A stretch of DNA of 20,875 nt, from assembly GCA_012271025.1 (NCBI GenBank), contig JAAXHF010000057.1, forward strand, positions 1-20,875, written 5' to 3'. The position numbers and the translations under genes were made by a program. Of this stretch, positions 6,162-12,901 are shown piece after piece (the stretch's first letter is position 1; each line of letters starts with the position of its first letter). This DNA comes from Deltaproteobacteria bacterium. Lineage in GTDB: Bacteria; Desulfobacterota_B; Binatia; Bin18. Under the pieces are notes generated by a model. The model had not been told where the DNA came from, ran no database searches, and worked only from the letters and a program-made list of their open reading frames with translations.

Positions 6162-7358
6162 TCAGTCGAGCTTGTAGACCCTGGCCACGTTCTGGCCCAG
6201 GATACCGCGTCGGGCCGCGTCGGTCATCGGCGCCACCATCTCGCCCAGCTCCTCCAGATAATTATCGGGATGGTCGGGATGGGGATAATCGCTGGCCCAG
6301 AAAAACTTGTCCTCACCGACCATGCCGGTCAGCGCGCTGATGGTCCGTTCCTCCGGGTCGGCCGAGATATAGCACTGACGCTTGAAGTAGTACGAGGGCG
6401 GGTGTTTGAGTCTGACCGTTGCGCTGAGCGTCGTGCCCTTGAAGATGGCGTCGGCCCGGTCCAGGAAGTAGCCGATCCAGCCGGCCTGCGACTCCAGCAC
6501 CACGGTCCGCAGACGCGGGAAGCGCTCGAACACGCCGAGCTGAAAGAAGGTGGCAAAGGCGTGCTGCACGCCCTGGCCGGCAAACAGGTCGTTATACCAG
6601 GCCGCCCAGCCGAACTTGTCATAGCGATGGTGGATGCTGAACTCGGGCGGCTCAAAGGTCGGATGAATGGCCAGCGGCACGTCGAGGTCTTGGGCGGCGG
6701 CAAACACCACGTCGTGGCGCGGGTCGCCGTGCGGGATGCGCGTCAGCGTGAACGGCGCGACAAAGGCGCCTTTGCAGCCGTCCTCGACGGCCCGGTGCAG
6801 CTCACGGGCGGCTTCTTCGGGCTCACCCAGAGACACATGGGCGATCGGCACCAGCCGTCCGCCGGAATCACGGCAGAAGTCGGCGATCCAGCGGTTATAG
6901 GCTCGGCAATAGGCGGCCGACAGCTCGGCATCGAACAGCTCGGCTTCCCACACCAGGCCGAGCGTCGGATACAGCACGGCCTTTTCCATGCCCTCCTGTT
7001 CGAGGAGTGCCAGCCGTTCCTTCATATCCATGGTGCCAAACGCGGCGCCTCTCAGGTAGGTCTGCTCGGGGCTCATCCGAATGGCCCGCATGTCTTCCGG
7101 GCTGACCTCGCCGTCCATGGCCCGGCGGCGCAGCTGCTGGGCTTCCTCGACCTGCTTGCCCATGCCGCCCAGCGTCCCCAGCATGCCGGGTTTGACCAGC
7201 TTGGCCCGCTTTTGATCGACCTCCAGATACTCATAGCCATCCTCGCCGACCCGCAGGCGCAGGGCCCGCTCACGGTAGCGGGGTTCGAGATAGGTTTCCC
7301 ACAAATCGGGCGGTTCCAGAATGTGTCCGTCACAATCAATCACTACAGGTTCTGCCAT
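6162..7358 (-). CDS. Amidohydrolase (ACMSD-like TIM-barrel metal-dependent hydrolase or decarboxylase)
   Basis: A 398-residue amidohydrolase-2 family enzyme. Metal-site elements are visible in order: the N-terminal VIDCDGH strand (D8, D10, H12; Asp and Gly occupy positions often taken by His-x-His), H232 in LAIHPTFEPP, and the C-terminal WASDYPHPDH segment with D357 and H360. The ORF is open back to 7397, but ATG 7358 (tandem with ATG 7361) is 5-8 nt from a GGAGG site and starts just before the conserved strand. It is the first gene of a two-gene unit with the selenoprotein, whose start codon is 9 nt after this stop. Relatives include aminocarboxymuconate semialdehyde and o-pyrocatechuate decarboxylases, so either hydrolysis or non-oxidative decarboxylation is possible. 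Confidence 0.85.
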   Translation of the reverse strand: MAEPVVIDCDGHILEPPDLWETYLEPRYRERALRLRVGEDGYEYLEVDQKRAKLVKPGMLGTLGGMGKQVEEAQQLRRRAMDGEVSPEDMRAIRMSPEQTYLRGAAFGTMDMKERLALLEQEGMEKAVLYPTLGLVWEAELFDAELSAAYCRAYNRWIADFCRDSGGRLVPIAHVSLGEPEEAARELHRAVEDGCKGAFVAPFTLTRIPHGDPRHDVVFAAAQDLDVPLAIHPTFEPPEFSIHHRYDKFGWAAWYNDLFAGQGVQHAFATFFQLGVFERFPRLRTVVLESQAGWIGYFLDRADAIFKGTTLSATVRLKHPPSYYFKRQCYISADPEERTISALTGMVGEDKFFWASDYPHPDHPDNYLEELGEMVAPMTDAARRGILGQNVARVYKLD

Positions 7359-7390
7359 CATCGCCTCCGTCCTCTCGCATGTGCGCCCAC

Positions 7391-7474
7391 AGGTCAATCA
7401 TGTCTGCGGCGGGCTCGTCAAGTAGCCCGCCGCTCTTGAGCCGCCATCCCTGAGCAGCTTCCCCGCATAGCCAC
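7391..7474. repeat. Interspersed repeat, copy A (upstream of tetR)
   Basis: This non-coding stretch is a diverged direct copy of 8265-8362. Blocks matching by eye are AGGTCAA-N-CATGTCT (14 of 15), a 25-nt block ending in CAAGTAGCCCG (18 of 25), and CGCTCTT-N-AGCCGCCATCCC (23 of 25 for the block). Copy B has an extra 14 nt between the second and third blocks. Both copies end with an AGCCAC sequence. It starts 33 bp upstream of the amidohydrolase ATG. Confidence 0.65.
7406..7433. other. Strong hairpin inside repeat copy A
   Basis: GCGGCGGGCT (7406-7415) and AGCCCGCCGC (7424-7433) form a perfect 10-bp GC-rich stem around an 8-nt loop. It lies 48-75 bp upstream of the minus-strand amidohydrolase start, so it could sit in that gene's leader. 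No U-tract follows on either strand. Copy B does not preserve the pairing. Confidence 0.5.
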
Positions 7475-7631
7475 TGCGACTTGAACGGTAAATCACTTCT
7501 TGTGATAGAGCCACAACCTTGCCATGCACCAGACCTTGGCCTGACGGATAGTTGACATTTGTGACGATTATGGACAGTGTGCATGTGTCACACGCGGGCA
7601 GTGTTTCAGCAAGTGAAAGAGGAGGAGCCCC
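7475..7631. promoter_or_regulatory. Divergent control region between amidohydrolase and tetR, with candidate operators
   Basis: This region must hold promoters for the minus-strand amidohydrolase-selenoprotein unit and the plus-strand tetR. It contains a perfect ATCAC-N5-GTGAT palindrome (7492-7506), a GTGTG-N7-CACAC palindrome (7577-7593), and a consensus -35 hexamer TTGACA at 7552-7557. I see no matching -10 at 16-18 bp, so no promoter is asserted. TetR proteins often bind such palindromes in their own divergent intergenic region, making these the best operator candidates. Confidence 0.35.
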
Positions 7632-8231
7632 TTGTCCGCTGCACTTTCAAAAGACGAACAGTCTGAGAGGACCCGGAGAGCCTTGATCGGCGTTGCCCGG
7701 GATATGTTTACTGAGCAGGGCTATGCGCAAACCGCGACAGAAGAGATTGTGCGACGCGCCGGGGTAACCAGAGGCGCGCTGTACTACCACTACCGCGACA
7801 AAGCGGACCTGTTCAAGGCGGTGTTTGAGGAAGAGAGAACGGCCCTGATCCAAGCGGTTCTCGAGCGTATACAGGCGGCCGAGGGCGACACCTGGCAGCG
7901 CTTCGTTGTGACGGGCTGCCACGCTTTTATCGAACATGCCTCAAACCCGAGCGTGCGGCGTATTGTCCATACCGACGGTCCGGCGGTCCTTGACTGGGCC
8001 ACCCTGCAACAGAGTGGGCCGGGGCTGATGCTGTTGCGCACTGTGTTCACACGGTTGATGGCCGAGGGACTGATCGAAGAGCAGCCGGTCGAATCCCTGG
8101 CCCGCCTGGCCTGGGCCATGCTCTTTGAGGCGGCTATCTATATCGGCCAGGCTGGCGATAGTGCGGAAGCCCGTGGGGAAGTGCTCGACACGCTGCTTCG
8201 CCTCATCGCCGGGTTGCGGCCCGCCCCCTAG
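7632..8231 (+). CDS. TetR/AcrR-family transcriptional regulator
   Basis: A 199-residue TetR regulator. The N-terminal helix-turn-helix is clear: an ARDMFTEQGYAQTATEEIVRRAGVTRGALYYHYRDKADLF-like span (about residues 20-60) holds the GALYYHY recognition helix typical of the family. The C-terminal ligand-binding domain includes the HTDGPAVLDW segment common in one TetR subgroup. The start codon is TTG at 7632, 5 nt after a GGAGGAG site; no in-frame ATG fits. It is divergent from the amidohydrolase-selenoprotein unit and is followed on the same strand by the molybdenum hydroxylase genes, so either could be its target. It is flanked by two direct repeats (7391-7474, 8265-8362), which may mark it as an inserted or deletable cassette. 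Confidence 0.9.
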   Translation: MSAALSKDEQSERTRRALIGVARDMFTEQGYAQTATEEIVRRAGVTRGALYYHYRDKADLFKAVFEEERTALIQAVLERIQAAEGDTWQRFVVTGCHAFIEHASNPSVRRIVHTDGPAVLDWATLQQSGPGLMLLRTVFTRLMAEGLIEEQPVESLARLAWAMLFEAAIYIGQAGDSAEARGEVLDTLLRLIAGLRPAP

Positions 8232-8264
8232 ACCGGAAAGTACGGGTTCATGGTGCGGGGGGAG

Positions 8265-8362
8265 AGGTCAAGCATGTCTCCGGGAAGCCCGCCAAGTAGC
8301 CCGGTCGCCTGTGCCCGACGCTCTTAAGCCGCCATCCCCGAGCGGCCACCCTGCACAGCCAC
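8265..8362. repeat. Interspersed repeat, copy B (downstream of tetR)
   Basis: This is a direct, diverged copy of the repeat at 7391-7474 in the same orientation, 874 bp away, with an added 14-nt segment at 8305-8318. Its last base abuts the ATG of the FAD-subunit gene at 8363, so it forms that gene's whole immediate leader. This explains the lack of a recognisable ribosome-binding site there. Confidence 0.65.
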
Positions 8363-9223
8363 ATGAAACCCGCGCCGTTTGCCTACCACGCCCCCCGCAC
8401 TGTGGACGAAGCCGTGTCTCTGCTCGGGCGCTACGGTGACGAGGCCAAGGTGCTGGCCGGTGGTCAGAGCCTGATGCCTCTGCTGAACTTCCGTCTCAGC
8501 GTGCCGAGCGTCCTGATCGATATCAACCGAGTCTCAGAGCTGGCCTATATTCGGCATCAGCACGGTCAGCTTCACATCGGGGCTGTGACCCGTCAGCGTC
8601 AGATCGAGTTTTCTGAGCTGGTATCCCAGCACGTGCCGCTCCTGCATCGGGCGACACGGCTGATCGGCCATCTCCCGATCCGTACCCGGGGGACCATCGG
8701 AGGGAGTATGGTCCACGCCGACCCGGCGGCCGAGTACCCGACCGTAGCCGTGGCTCTGGGCGCCGAATTTGTCATCCGGGGACCACGCGGCAGCCGAGTG
8801 GTGGCGGCTGAAGACTTCTTTGTGGGCTATCTCAGCACCGTACTCATGCCCGACGAACTGTTGCTTGAGGTCCGCTTTCCAACCGTGTGTTCCAGCTATG
8901 GCCACGCGTTTGTCGAGTTTGCCCGGCGCCACGGAGATTTTGCTCTGGTCGGGATCGCCGCGCTGCTTGAGGTGCAGGACGACCGCTGTCGCTCAGCCCG
9001 GCTGGCGACTGCGGGGCTCGGCCCACAGCCGGTCCGACTCCGGGAGGTCGAGCAGCTGCTCATCCAAGACGGACTGGGCGAGGCCAGCCGCCGGGCGGCG
9101 GCCACGCGGGCGGCCGAACTGGTTGAGCCGGACAGCGACCTGCACGCCTCGGCCGAGTTCCGGCGTCACCTGACCCGGGTCCTCAGTCAGCGGGCGATCC
9201 AACAGGCGGCGGCCCGCCCCTAG
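8363..9223 (+). CDS. Molybdenum hydroxylase FAD-binding subunit (CoxM/CutM-like)
   Basis: A 286-residue medium subunit of the xanthine dehydrogenase/CO dehydrogenase superfamily. The two FAD-binding signatures are present: A32-G-G-Q-S-L for the pyrophosphate and T111-I-G-G-S followed by D120. It passes electrons from the iron-sulfur subunit through FAD to an acceptor. The gene is first in an M-S-L order as in coxMSL, 11 nt before the 2Fe-2S subunit. ATG 8363 follows the conserved start pattern (KPAPFAYHAPRT) but lacks a Shine-Dalgarno site and directly abuts repeat copy B. If the true start were elsewhere, the N-terminal conservation would be broken, so I keep it. Confidence 0.9.
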   Translation: MKPAPFAYHAPRTVDEAVSLLGRYGDEAKVLAGGQSLMPLLNFRLSVPSVLIDINRVSELAYIRHQHGQLHIGAVTRQRQIEFSELVSQHVPLLHRATRLIGHLPIRTRGTIGGSMVHADPAAEYPTVAVALGAEFVIRGPRGSRVVAAEDFFVGYLSTVLMPDELLLEVRFPTVCSSYGHAFVEFARRHGDFALVGIAALLEVQDDRCRSARLATAGLGPQPVRLREVEQLLIQDGLGEASRRAAATRAAELVEPDSDLHASAEFRRHLTRVLSQRAIQQAAARP

Positions 9224-9234
9224 GAGTTTGCGCC

Positions 9235-9720
9235 ATGACTGACCGGCAGTCCGTTCAGCTGACGATAAACGGTGTGACCTATAGCGGCCAGGTCGAGCCG
9301 CGCACCCTGTTGGTCGATTTCCTGCGTCATGATCTGGGCCTGACGGGCAGCCACGTTGGCTGTGAACACGGTGTTTGCGGAGCGTGTACCATTCTGGTCA
9401 ACGGTGAGGCCGTTCGGTCGTGTCTGATGCTGGCCGTCCAGGCCGATGGCGCCCGGCTGCTGACCGTTGAAGGGCTGGCCCAGGACGGCCGACTCCACCC
9501 ATTGCAAGACGCGTTCCGGGAACACCACGGGCTCCAGTGCGGCTTCTGTACCCCGGGCATGCTGCTGACCGCGTACGATCTGCTGCAAACACACCCAACT
9601 CCAAGCGAGCAGGACATACGCGCCGGGCTGTCCGCCGTCCTGTGCCGGTGTACCGGCTATCAGGGGATTGTCGGGGCGGTTCAGGCTGCGGCAAAACGAC
9701 TGAAGGCGAGCACGACATAA
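9235..9720 (+). CDS. Molybdenum hydroxylase [2Fe-2S] subunit (CoxS-like)
   Basis: A 161-residue small subunit with both [2Fe-2S] clusters. The N-terminal plant-ferredoxin-like cluster uses C43, C48, C51 and C63 (GCEHGVCGACTI motif). The helical C-terminal domain uses C102, C105, C137 and C139 (CGFCTPGM and CRCTGY motifs) and sits next to the Mo cofactor. Length is normal for the family. Its TAA stop directly abuts the ATG of the large subunit, which implies translational coupling. No Tat signal is present, so the complex is cytoplasmic, as is usual for this class. Confidence 0.94.
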   Translation: MTDRQSVQLTINGVTYSGQVEPRTLLVDFLRHDLGLTGSHVGCEHGVCGACTILVNGEAVRSCLMLAVQADGARLLTVEGLAQDGRLHPLQDAFREHHGLQCGFCTPGMLLTAYDLLQTHPTPSEQDIRAGLSAVLCRCTGYQGIVGAVQAAAKRLKASTT

Positions 9721-12081
9721 ATGGCGGCGCTCAGCCCAAAACTCGTTGGTGCCAGAGTCAGGCGGACAGAAGACCTGCGCCTGCTGACCGGACAGGGGAG
9801 CTATGTCGACGATTACCGGCCGCCCGGTCTGCTGCACGCCGCCTTTGTCCGCAGTCCGTATGCCCATGCGCGCATTACCCAGCTCGACGTGTCGGCCGCA
9901 CTGCGGCTCGACGGCGTGATCGCCGTCGTAACCGGCCAGGAACTCGCCCGAGAAATCAAACCTGTCCGGGCCGGCTCAACAATGGCGGATTACAAGGAAA
10001 CCGGTTTTCCGCCCCTGGCAGTCGACACGGTTCGGTTCGTGGGCGAGGCGGTTGCCGTTGTGGTGGCAGACAGTCGCTATAGTGCCGAAGACGCGATTGA
10101 GCAGATCCGGGTTGAGTATGACCCGCTCGAAGCGCTGAGCGATGTCGAGCAGGCCCTGACCCAGACCGCGGTTGTGCTCCACGAGGAGGCCGGCAGCAAC
10201 GTCCTCCTGTCACGCCAGTTTACAGCCGGAGACGTTGACGCGGCCATGGACAGCGCGCCGGTCCGTGTCCGGGAGCGCTTTCGGTTTCATCGTCATACGG
10301 CCGTGTGCATGGAGAACCGGGGCTGTGTGGCCGAGTATGCGGCGGGCAGCGCAAGCCTGACGCTACGCTCGGCAACCCAGTGTCCGGGTTTGCTGCGCGA
10401 TGCCCTGGCCGAGCTGCTGGATATGCCCGAGCACAGCGTCCGCGTAGTGGCGGCTGACGTAGGCGGCGGCTTCGGCGCAAAGTCGTCCCTGTATCCTGAA
10501 GAGCTGACCCTATGCGCCGTGGCGAAACGCCTGGGGCGTCCGGTGAAGTGGATCAGCGACCGACGCGAAGACCTGATGACCTCGACCCAGGCCTGGGACG
10601 AGATTGTCGATGCCGAACTGGCCGTGCAGCAGGACGGAACGATTGTCGGCCTACGGGCCGAGGTCGTGTCGGATATCGGCGCCTATTCCATTTATCCCTG
10701 GACTGCAACGGTCGAACCGGTCCAGGCCGTCAGCTTTTTACCCGGTCCCTACCGCATCCCCCACTACCGGGGTCGAACCCGGGGGGTGGCCACGTGTAAG
10801 GCGCCAATGGGTCCCTACCGGGGGGTGGGCCGACCGTTGACGACCTTTGTGACCGAGGGCTTGATTGACCGGGCGGCTCGCCGACTCGGTCGAGATGCGG
10901 CTGAGCTGCGTCTCCAGAATTCCATTCGTGCCCAGGATTTCCCGTATAAAACGCCCTCCGGCATCGTCTGGGATCGGGCCAGTCTGGTCGAGTGTCTGGA
11001 AAAAGCCCGCGCCGTCCTGGACGAGAAGACGACGCGCCAATGGCAGGCCGAGGCGCGAGCGGACGGCCGCTGGGTTGGCATCGGTTTTGCCAGCTATATT
11101 GAGCTAACCGGGGTGGGCTCGGCCATTCCGGTTTCTCCGGGCATGCCGGTCTCGACCGGGACCGAGGCGGCGTTCCTGCGTGTGGACCCGTCGGGGACGG
11201 TCACCGCCACGTTCAGCGTTGCTCCCCAAGGCCAGGGGCATGAGACCGCTCTGGCCCAGCTCATCGGTGACGCCCTGGGTGTCAGGTTTGAAGATATCCG
11301 GGTCATCTGTGGCGACACCGCCCTGGCCCCGCACGGCACCGGCACTTATGCCAGCCGCAGCGCGGTCATTGCCGGCGGAGCGGCAATCCGAGCCGGGCAG
11401 GCACTCAAGGAAAAAGCCCTCCAGATTGCCGGGCACATGATGGAGAGCAGTCCGTCTGCCCTCGATATCCAGGATGGGGAGGTCTTCATCAGGGGCAAGG
11501 CGGACCGACGCCTGCCCTTTCGGGAAGTGGCCAGAGCCGCCTACGGCGGTCTGCGCCGTCTGCCCAAAGACATGGAACCCGGGCTTGAGGTGACGCGTTT
11601 TTATGACCCCTATTTTGGGACTGCCTCAAACGCCACCCACGTGGCAGTCGTCGAGGTCGACCGAGACACCTACCAGGTCAAGATTGAGCGCTACATTGTG
11701 GTCGAAGACTGTGGGCGGATCATCAACCCCATGATCGTTGACGGCCAGGTGCGGGGCGGCGTAGCCCAGGGCATCGGCGCAGCCCTGTACGAGGAGGTCG
11801 TGTATGACGAAGCGGGTCAGCTGCTGACCGGCTCCTTGGTCGACTACCTCGTTCCCACCGCCTCAGAACTGCCACCGGTCGAGGTCTACCATATCGAAAC
11901 GCCCTCCCCGACCACCTTGGGCGGCTTTCGGGGGATGGGTGAAGGAGGGACGATCGGTGCTCCAGCCGCCCTGGCCAACGCCGTCTCGGACGCCCTTGCC
12001 CCGCTGGGAATTGAGATAAACGAGCTGCCGGTCACCCCACAGCGCCTGTTTGAGCTGATACGCGGAAAAAATGATAAATGA
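9721..12081 (+). CDS. Molybdenum hydroxylase large subunit, Mo-cofactor binding (CoxL-like, not a true CO dehydrogenase)
   Basis: A 786-residue catalytic subunit of the xanthine oxidase superfamily. Visible elements are RRTEDLRLLTGQGSYVDD near the N-terminus, a GGGFGAK Mo-pterin segment near residue 247, the active-site loop MGPYRGVGRP at 363-372, and the catalytic Glu741 in GMGEGGTIGAP. The loop lacks the AYRCSFR cysteine of form-I CO dehydrogenase, so aerobic CO oxidation is unlikely. Aldehydes, N-heterocycles or aromatic substrates are more probable. Maturation genes (CoxF/XdhC type) are absent from the window. The last 12 or so codons recur as a decayed copy 105 bp downstream. Tandem short repeats begin at the stop codon. 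Confidence 0.9.
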   Translation: MAALSPKLVGARVRRTEDLRLLTGQGSYVDDYRPPGLLHAAFVRSPYAHARITQLDVSAALRLDGVIAVVTGQELAREIKPVRAGSTMADYKETGFPPLAVDTVRFVGEAVAVVVADSRYSAEDAIEQIRVEYDPLEALSDVEQALTQTAVVLHEEAGSNVLLSRQFTAGDVDAAMDSAPVRVRERFRFHRHTAVCMENRGCVAEYAAGSASLTLRSATQCPGLLRDALAELLDMPEHSVRVVAADVGGGFGAKSSLYPEELTLCAVAKRLGRPVKWISDRREDLMTSTQAWDEIVDAELAVQQDGTIVGLRAEVVSDIGAYSIYPWTATVEPVQAVSFLPGPYRIPHYRGRTRGVATCKAPMGPYRGVGRPLTTFVTEGLIDRAARRLGRDAAELRLQNSIRAQDFPYKTPSGIVWDRASLVECLEKARAVLDEKTTRQWQAEARADGRWVGIGFASYIELTGVGSAIPVSPGMPVSTGTEAAFLRVDPSGTVTATFSVAPQGQGHETALAQLIGDALGVRFEDIRVICGDTALAPHGTGTYASRSAVIAGGAAIRAGQALKEKALQIAGHMMESSPSALDIQDGEVFIRGKADRRLPFREVARAAYGGLRRLPKDMEPGLEVTRFYDPYFGTASNATHVAVVEVDRDTYQVKIERYIVVEDCGRIINPMIVDGQVRGGVAQGIGAALYEEVVYDEAGQLLTGSLVDYLVPTASELPPVEVYHIETPSPTTLGGFRGMGEGGTIGAPAALANAVSDALAPLGIEINELPVTPQRLFELIRGKNDK

Positions 12082-12101
12082 TGAACGCTGAATGATGAAC
12101 G
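12077..12101. repeat. 14-bp tandem repeat overlapping the large-subunit stop codon
   Basis: AATGATGAACGCTG is followed directly by AATGATGAACG, giving 1.8 copies of a 14-bp unit. The first copy includes the TGA stop of the molybdenum hydroxylase large subunit. An A-rich run precedes it. The AT-rich composition differs sharply from the flanking genes. Confidence 0.6.
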
Positions 12102-12136
12102 GCGGATAAGGCCTGGGGCCGGTTCAACCGTTCTGC

Positions 12137-12171
12137 TCACTCCATAGCGCTTGTTTGAGCTGATGCGGGGA
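12137..12171 (+). pseudogene. Decayed duplicate of the 3' end of a CoxL-type gene
   Basis: These 35 bases match 12032-12066, inside the large-subunit gene, at 30 positions, four of the five differences being transitions. The offset is exactly 105 bp, so the copy stays in the same frame. It would encode L-T-P-stop-R-L-F-E-L-M-R-G against V-T-P-Q-R-L-F-E-L-I-R-G in the live gene. The Gln codon CAG has become the stop TAG. It could be the remnant of a deleted paralogue or a local duplication. Confidence 0.6.
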
Positions 12172-12196
12172 AGAGAAGAAGTGATGAATGGCTTAA

Positions 12197-12225
12197 CTTT
12201 TGCCTTTTGACCTTTGCCTTTTGAC
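12197..12225. repeat. Short imperfect tandem repeat between convergent operons
   Basis: CTTTTGCCTTTTGAC (12197-12211) is followed by CTTTGCCTTTTGAC (12212-12225), two near-identical 14-15-bp units. They lie just downstream of the minus-strand monooxygenase operon's last gene. Pyrimidine-rich repeats of this kind are probably replication-slippage products; no function is evident. Confidence 0.6.
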
Positions 12226-12239
12226 TTCATATCCGAGCG

Positions 12240-12539
12240 CTACAGCTTCTTGTCCAGATAGAACCGCATGTACTCGCTGCTGGTTTCAATCTGTCCGGCA
12301 AAAGAGCTGAGCACGGTTTCCAGTTCTTGCATCTGAAACGGTCGCCCCAGACAGGCCTCCAGCGTCTGGCGACGAATCAGGCACTCGGTCTGTGTCTCAA
12401 TCCGGATATACGCCGTGTGGTCTTCGATGCGGATATCTCGGTCAGGATTGTCCTGATGGATGGCCTCAACAGCCGCGTCGGCGATTTCTCCGGCGCTCAG
12501 GACCGGGCCAACCGTGTTCTTGCCGGTTTCAGCGCTCAT
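12240..12539 (-). CDS. tmoD: Diiron monooxygenase effector/coupling protein (TmoD/MmoB family)
   Basis: This 99-residue protein closely resembles T4moD. The shared pattern includes VGP(V/I)xxAGEI, DNPDRDIRIEDHTAYIRIETQ, then LGRPFQMQELE, SFAGQI and a terminal MRFYLDKK. T4moD is about 100 residues. The protein binds the hydroxylase near the diiron site and couples O2 activation to substrate hydroxylation; it has no cofactor. The ORF is open to 12641, but ATG 12539 lies 7 nt after the TmoC stop and gives the normal family length, so I chose it. It is the last gene of the operon; no reductase follows, unlike the usual tmoABCDEF order. Confidence 0.9.
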   Translation of the reverse strand: MSAETGKNTVGPVLSAGEIADAAVEAIHQDNPDRDIRIEDHTAYIRIETQTECLIRRQTLEACLGRPFQMQELETVLSSFAGQIETSSEYMRFYLDKKL

Positions 12540-12546
12540 AGGCCGC

Positions 12547-12885
12547 TCACACCCCAACCCGCCGGGGCTCAATCCCAGCGACATCGACATAGACCTCGCC
12601 AGCCTCGATTTTGACCGGATAGCGCGCCAGCTCGCAGTCATCGGGATTGATGCCTCTGCCGGTGATCACATCGAACTCCCAGCGGTGTGAGTTGCAGATC
12701 AGCACCCGCCGTCCGTCAAACTCCCCGGCCGATAAGGGAAAACTCTGATGTGGACACTCGCCCTGGATGGCGATCAGCTCGCCGTCTCTGGGATAGACGA
12801 GGACGATCGTGTGTCCGTCAACCTCGAACTCGGCGAGGTCGCCCTCCCAGACCTCATCGGCTCGACACACCCGGGTAAACGCCAT
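12547..12885 (-). CDS. tmoC: Rieske-type [2Fe-2S] ferredoxin of diiron monooxygenase (TmoC-like)
   Basis: A 112-residue protein of the same length as T4moC. The Rieske ligands are C44-P-H46 and C64-N-S-H67, nearly the same positions as the T4moC ligands I recall (C45, H47, C64, H67). The GxGINPDDCELARYPV segment is also shared. It carries electrons from an NADH reductase to the diiron hydroxylase. ATG 12885 is chosen because upstream sequence in the frame overlaps tmoE and has no family match; tmoE ends 16 nt before it. The cognate reductase TmoF is not in the window, so electrons must come from a protein encoded elsewhere. Confidence 0.92.
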   Translation of the reverse strand: MAFTRVCRADEVWEGDLAEFEVDGHTIVLVYPRDGELIAIQGECPHQSFPLSAGEFDGRRVLICNSHRWEFDVITGRGINPDDCELARYPVKIEAGEVYVDVAGIEPRRVGV

Positions 12886-12901
12886 GGTCTTTCGCCACGC
12901 T

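Noticed and set aside
6270..7439. Plus-strand 389-aa ORF
   Set aside because: Antisense shadow of the amidohydrolase. Its C-terminal RARQVAR-like peptide comes from repeat copy A and recurs in another shadow ORF through copy B.
7552..7580. Sigma-70 promoter for tetR from the TTGACA hexamer
   Set aside because: No acceptable -10 hexamer lies 16-18 bp downstream, so only the hexamer is noted.
7391..8362. Insertion-sequence or transposon ends around tetR
   Set aside because: The repeats are direct rather than inverted, are diverged, and no transposase is present; they are described as interspersed repeats instead.
8363..12081. True aerobic CO dehydrogenase operon
   Set aside because: The large subunit lacks the AYRCSFR active-site cysteine motif.
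12077..12225. CRISPR-like array
   Set aside because: The repeat units are adjacent with no spacers, are only two copies each and differ from one another; no cas genes.
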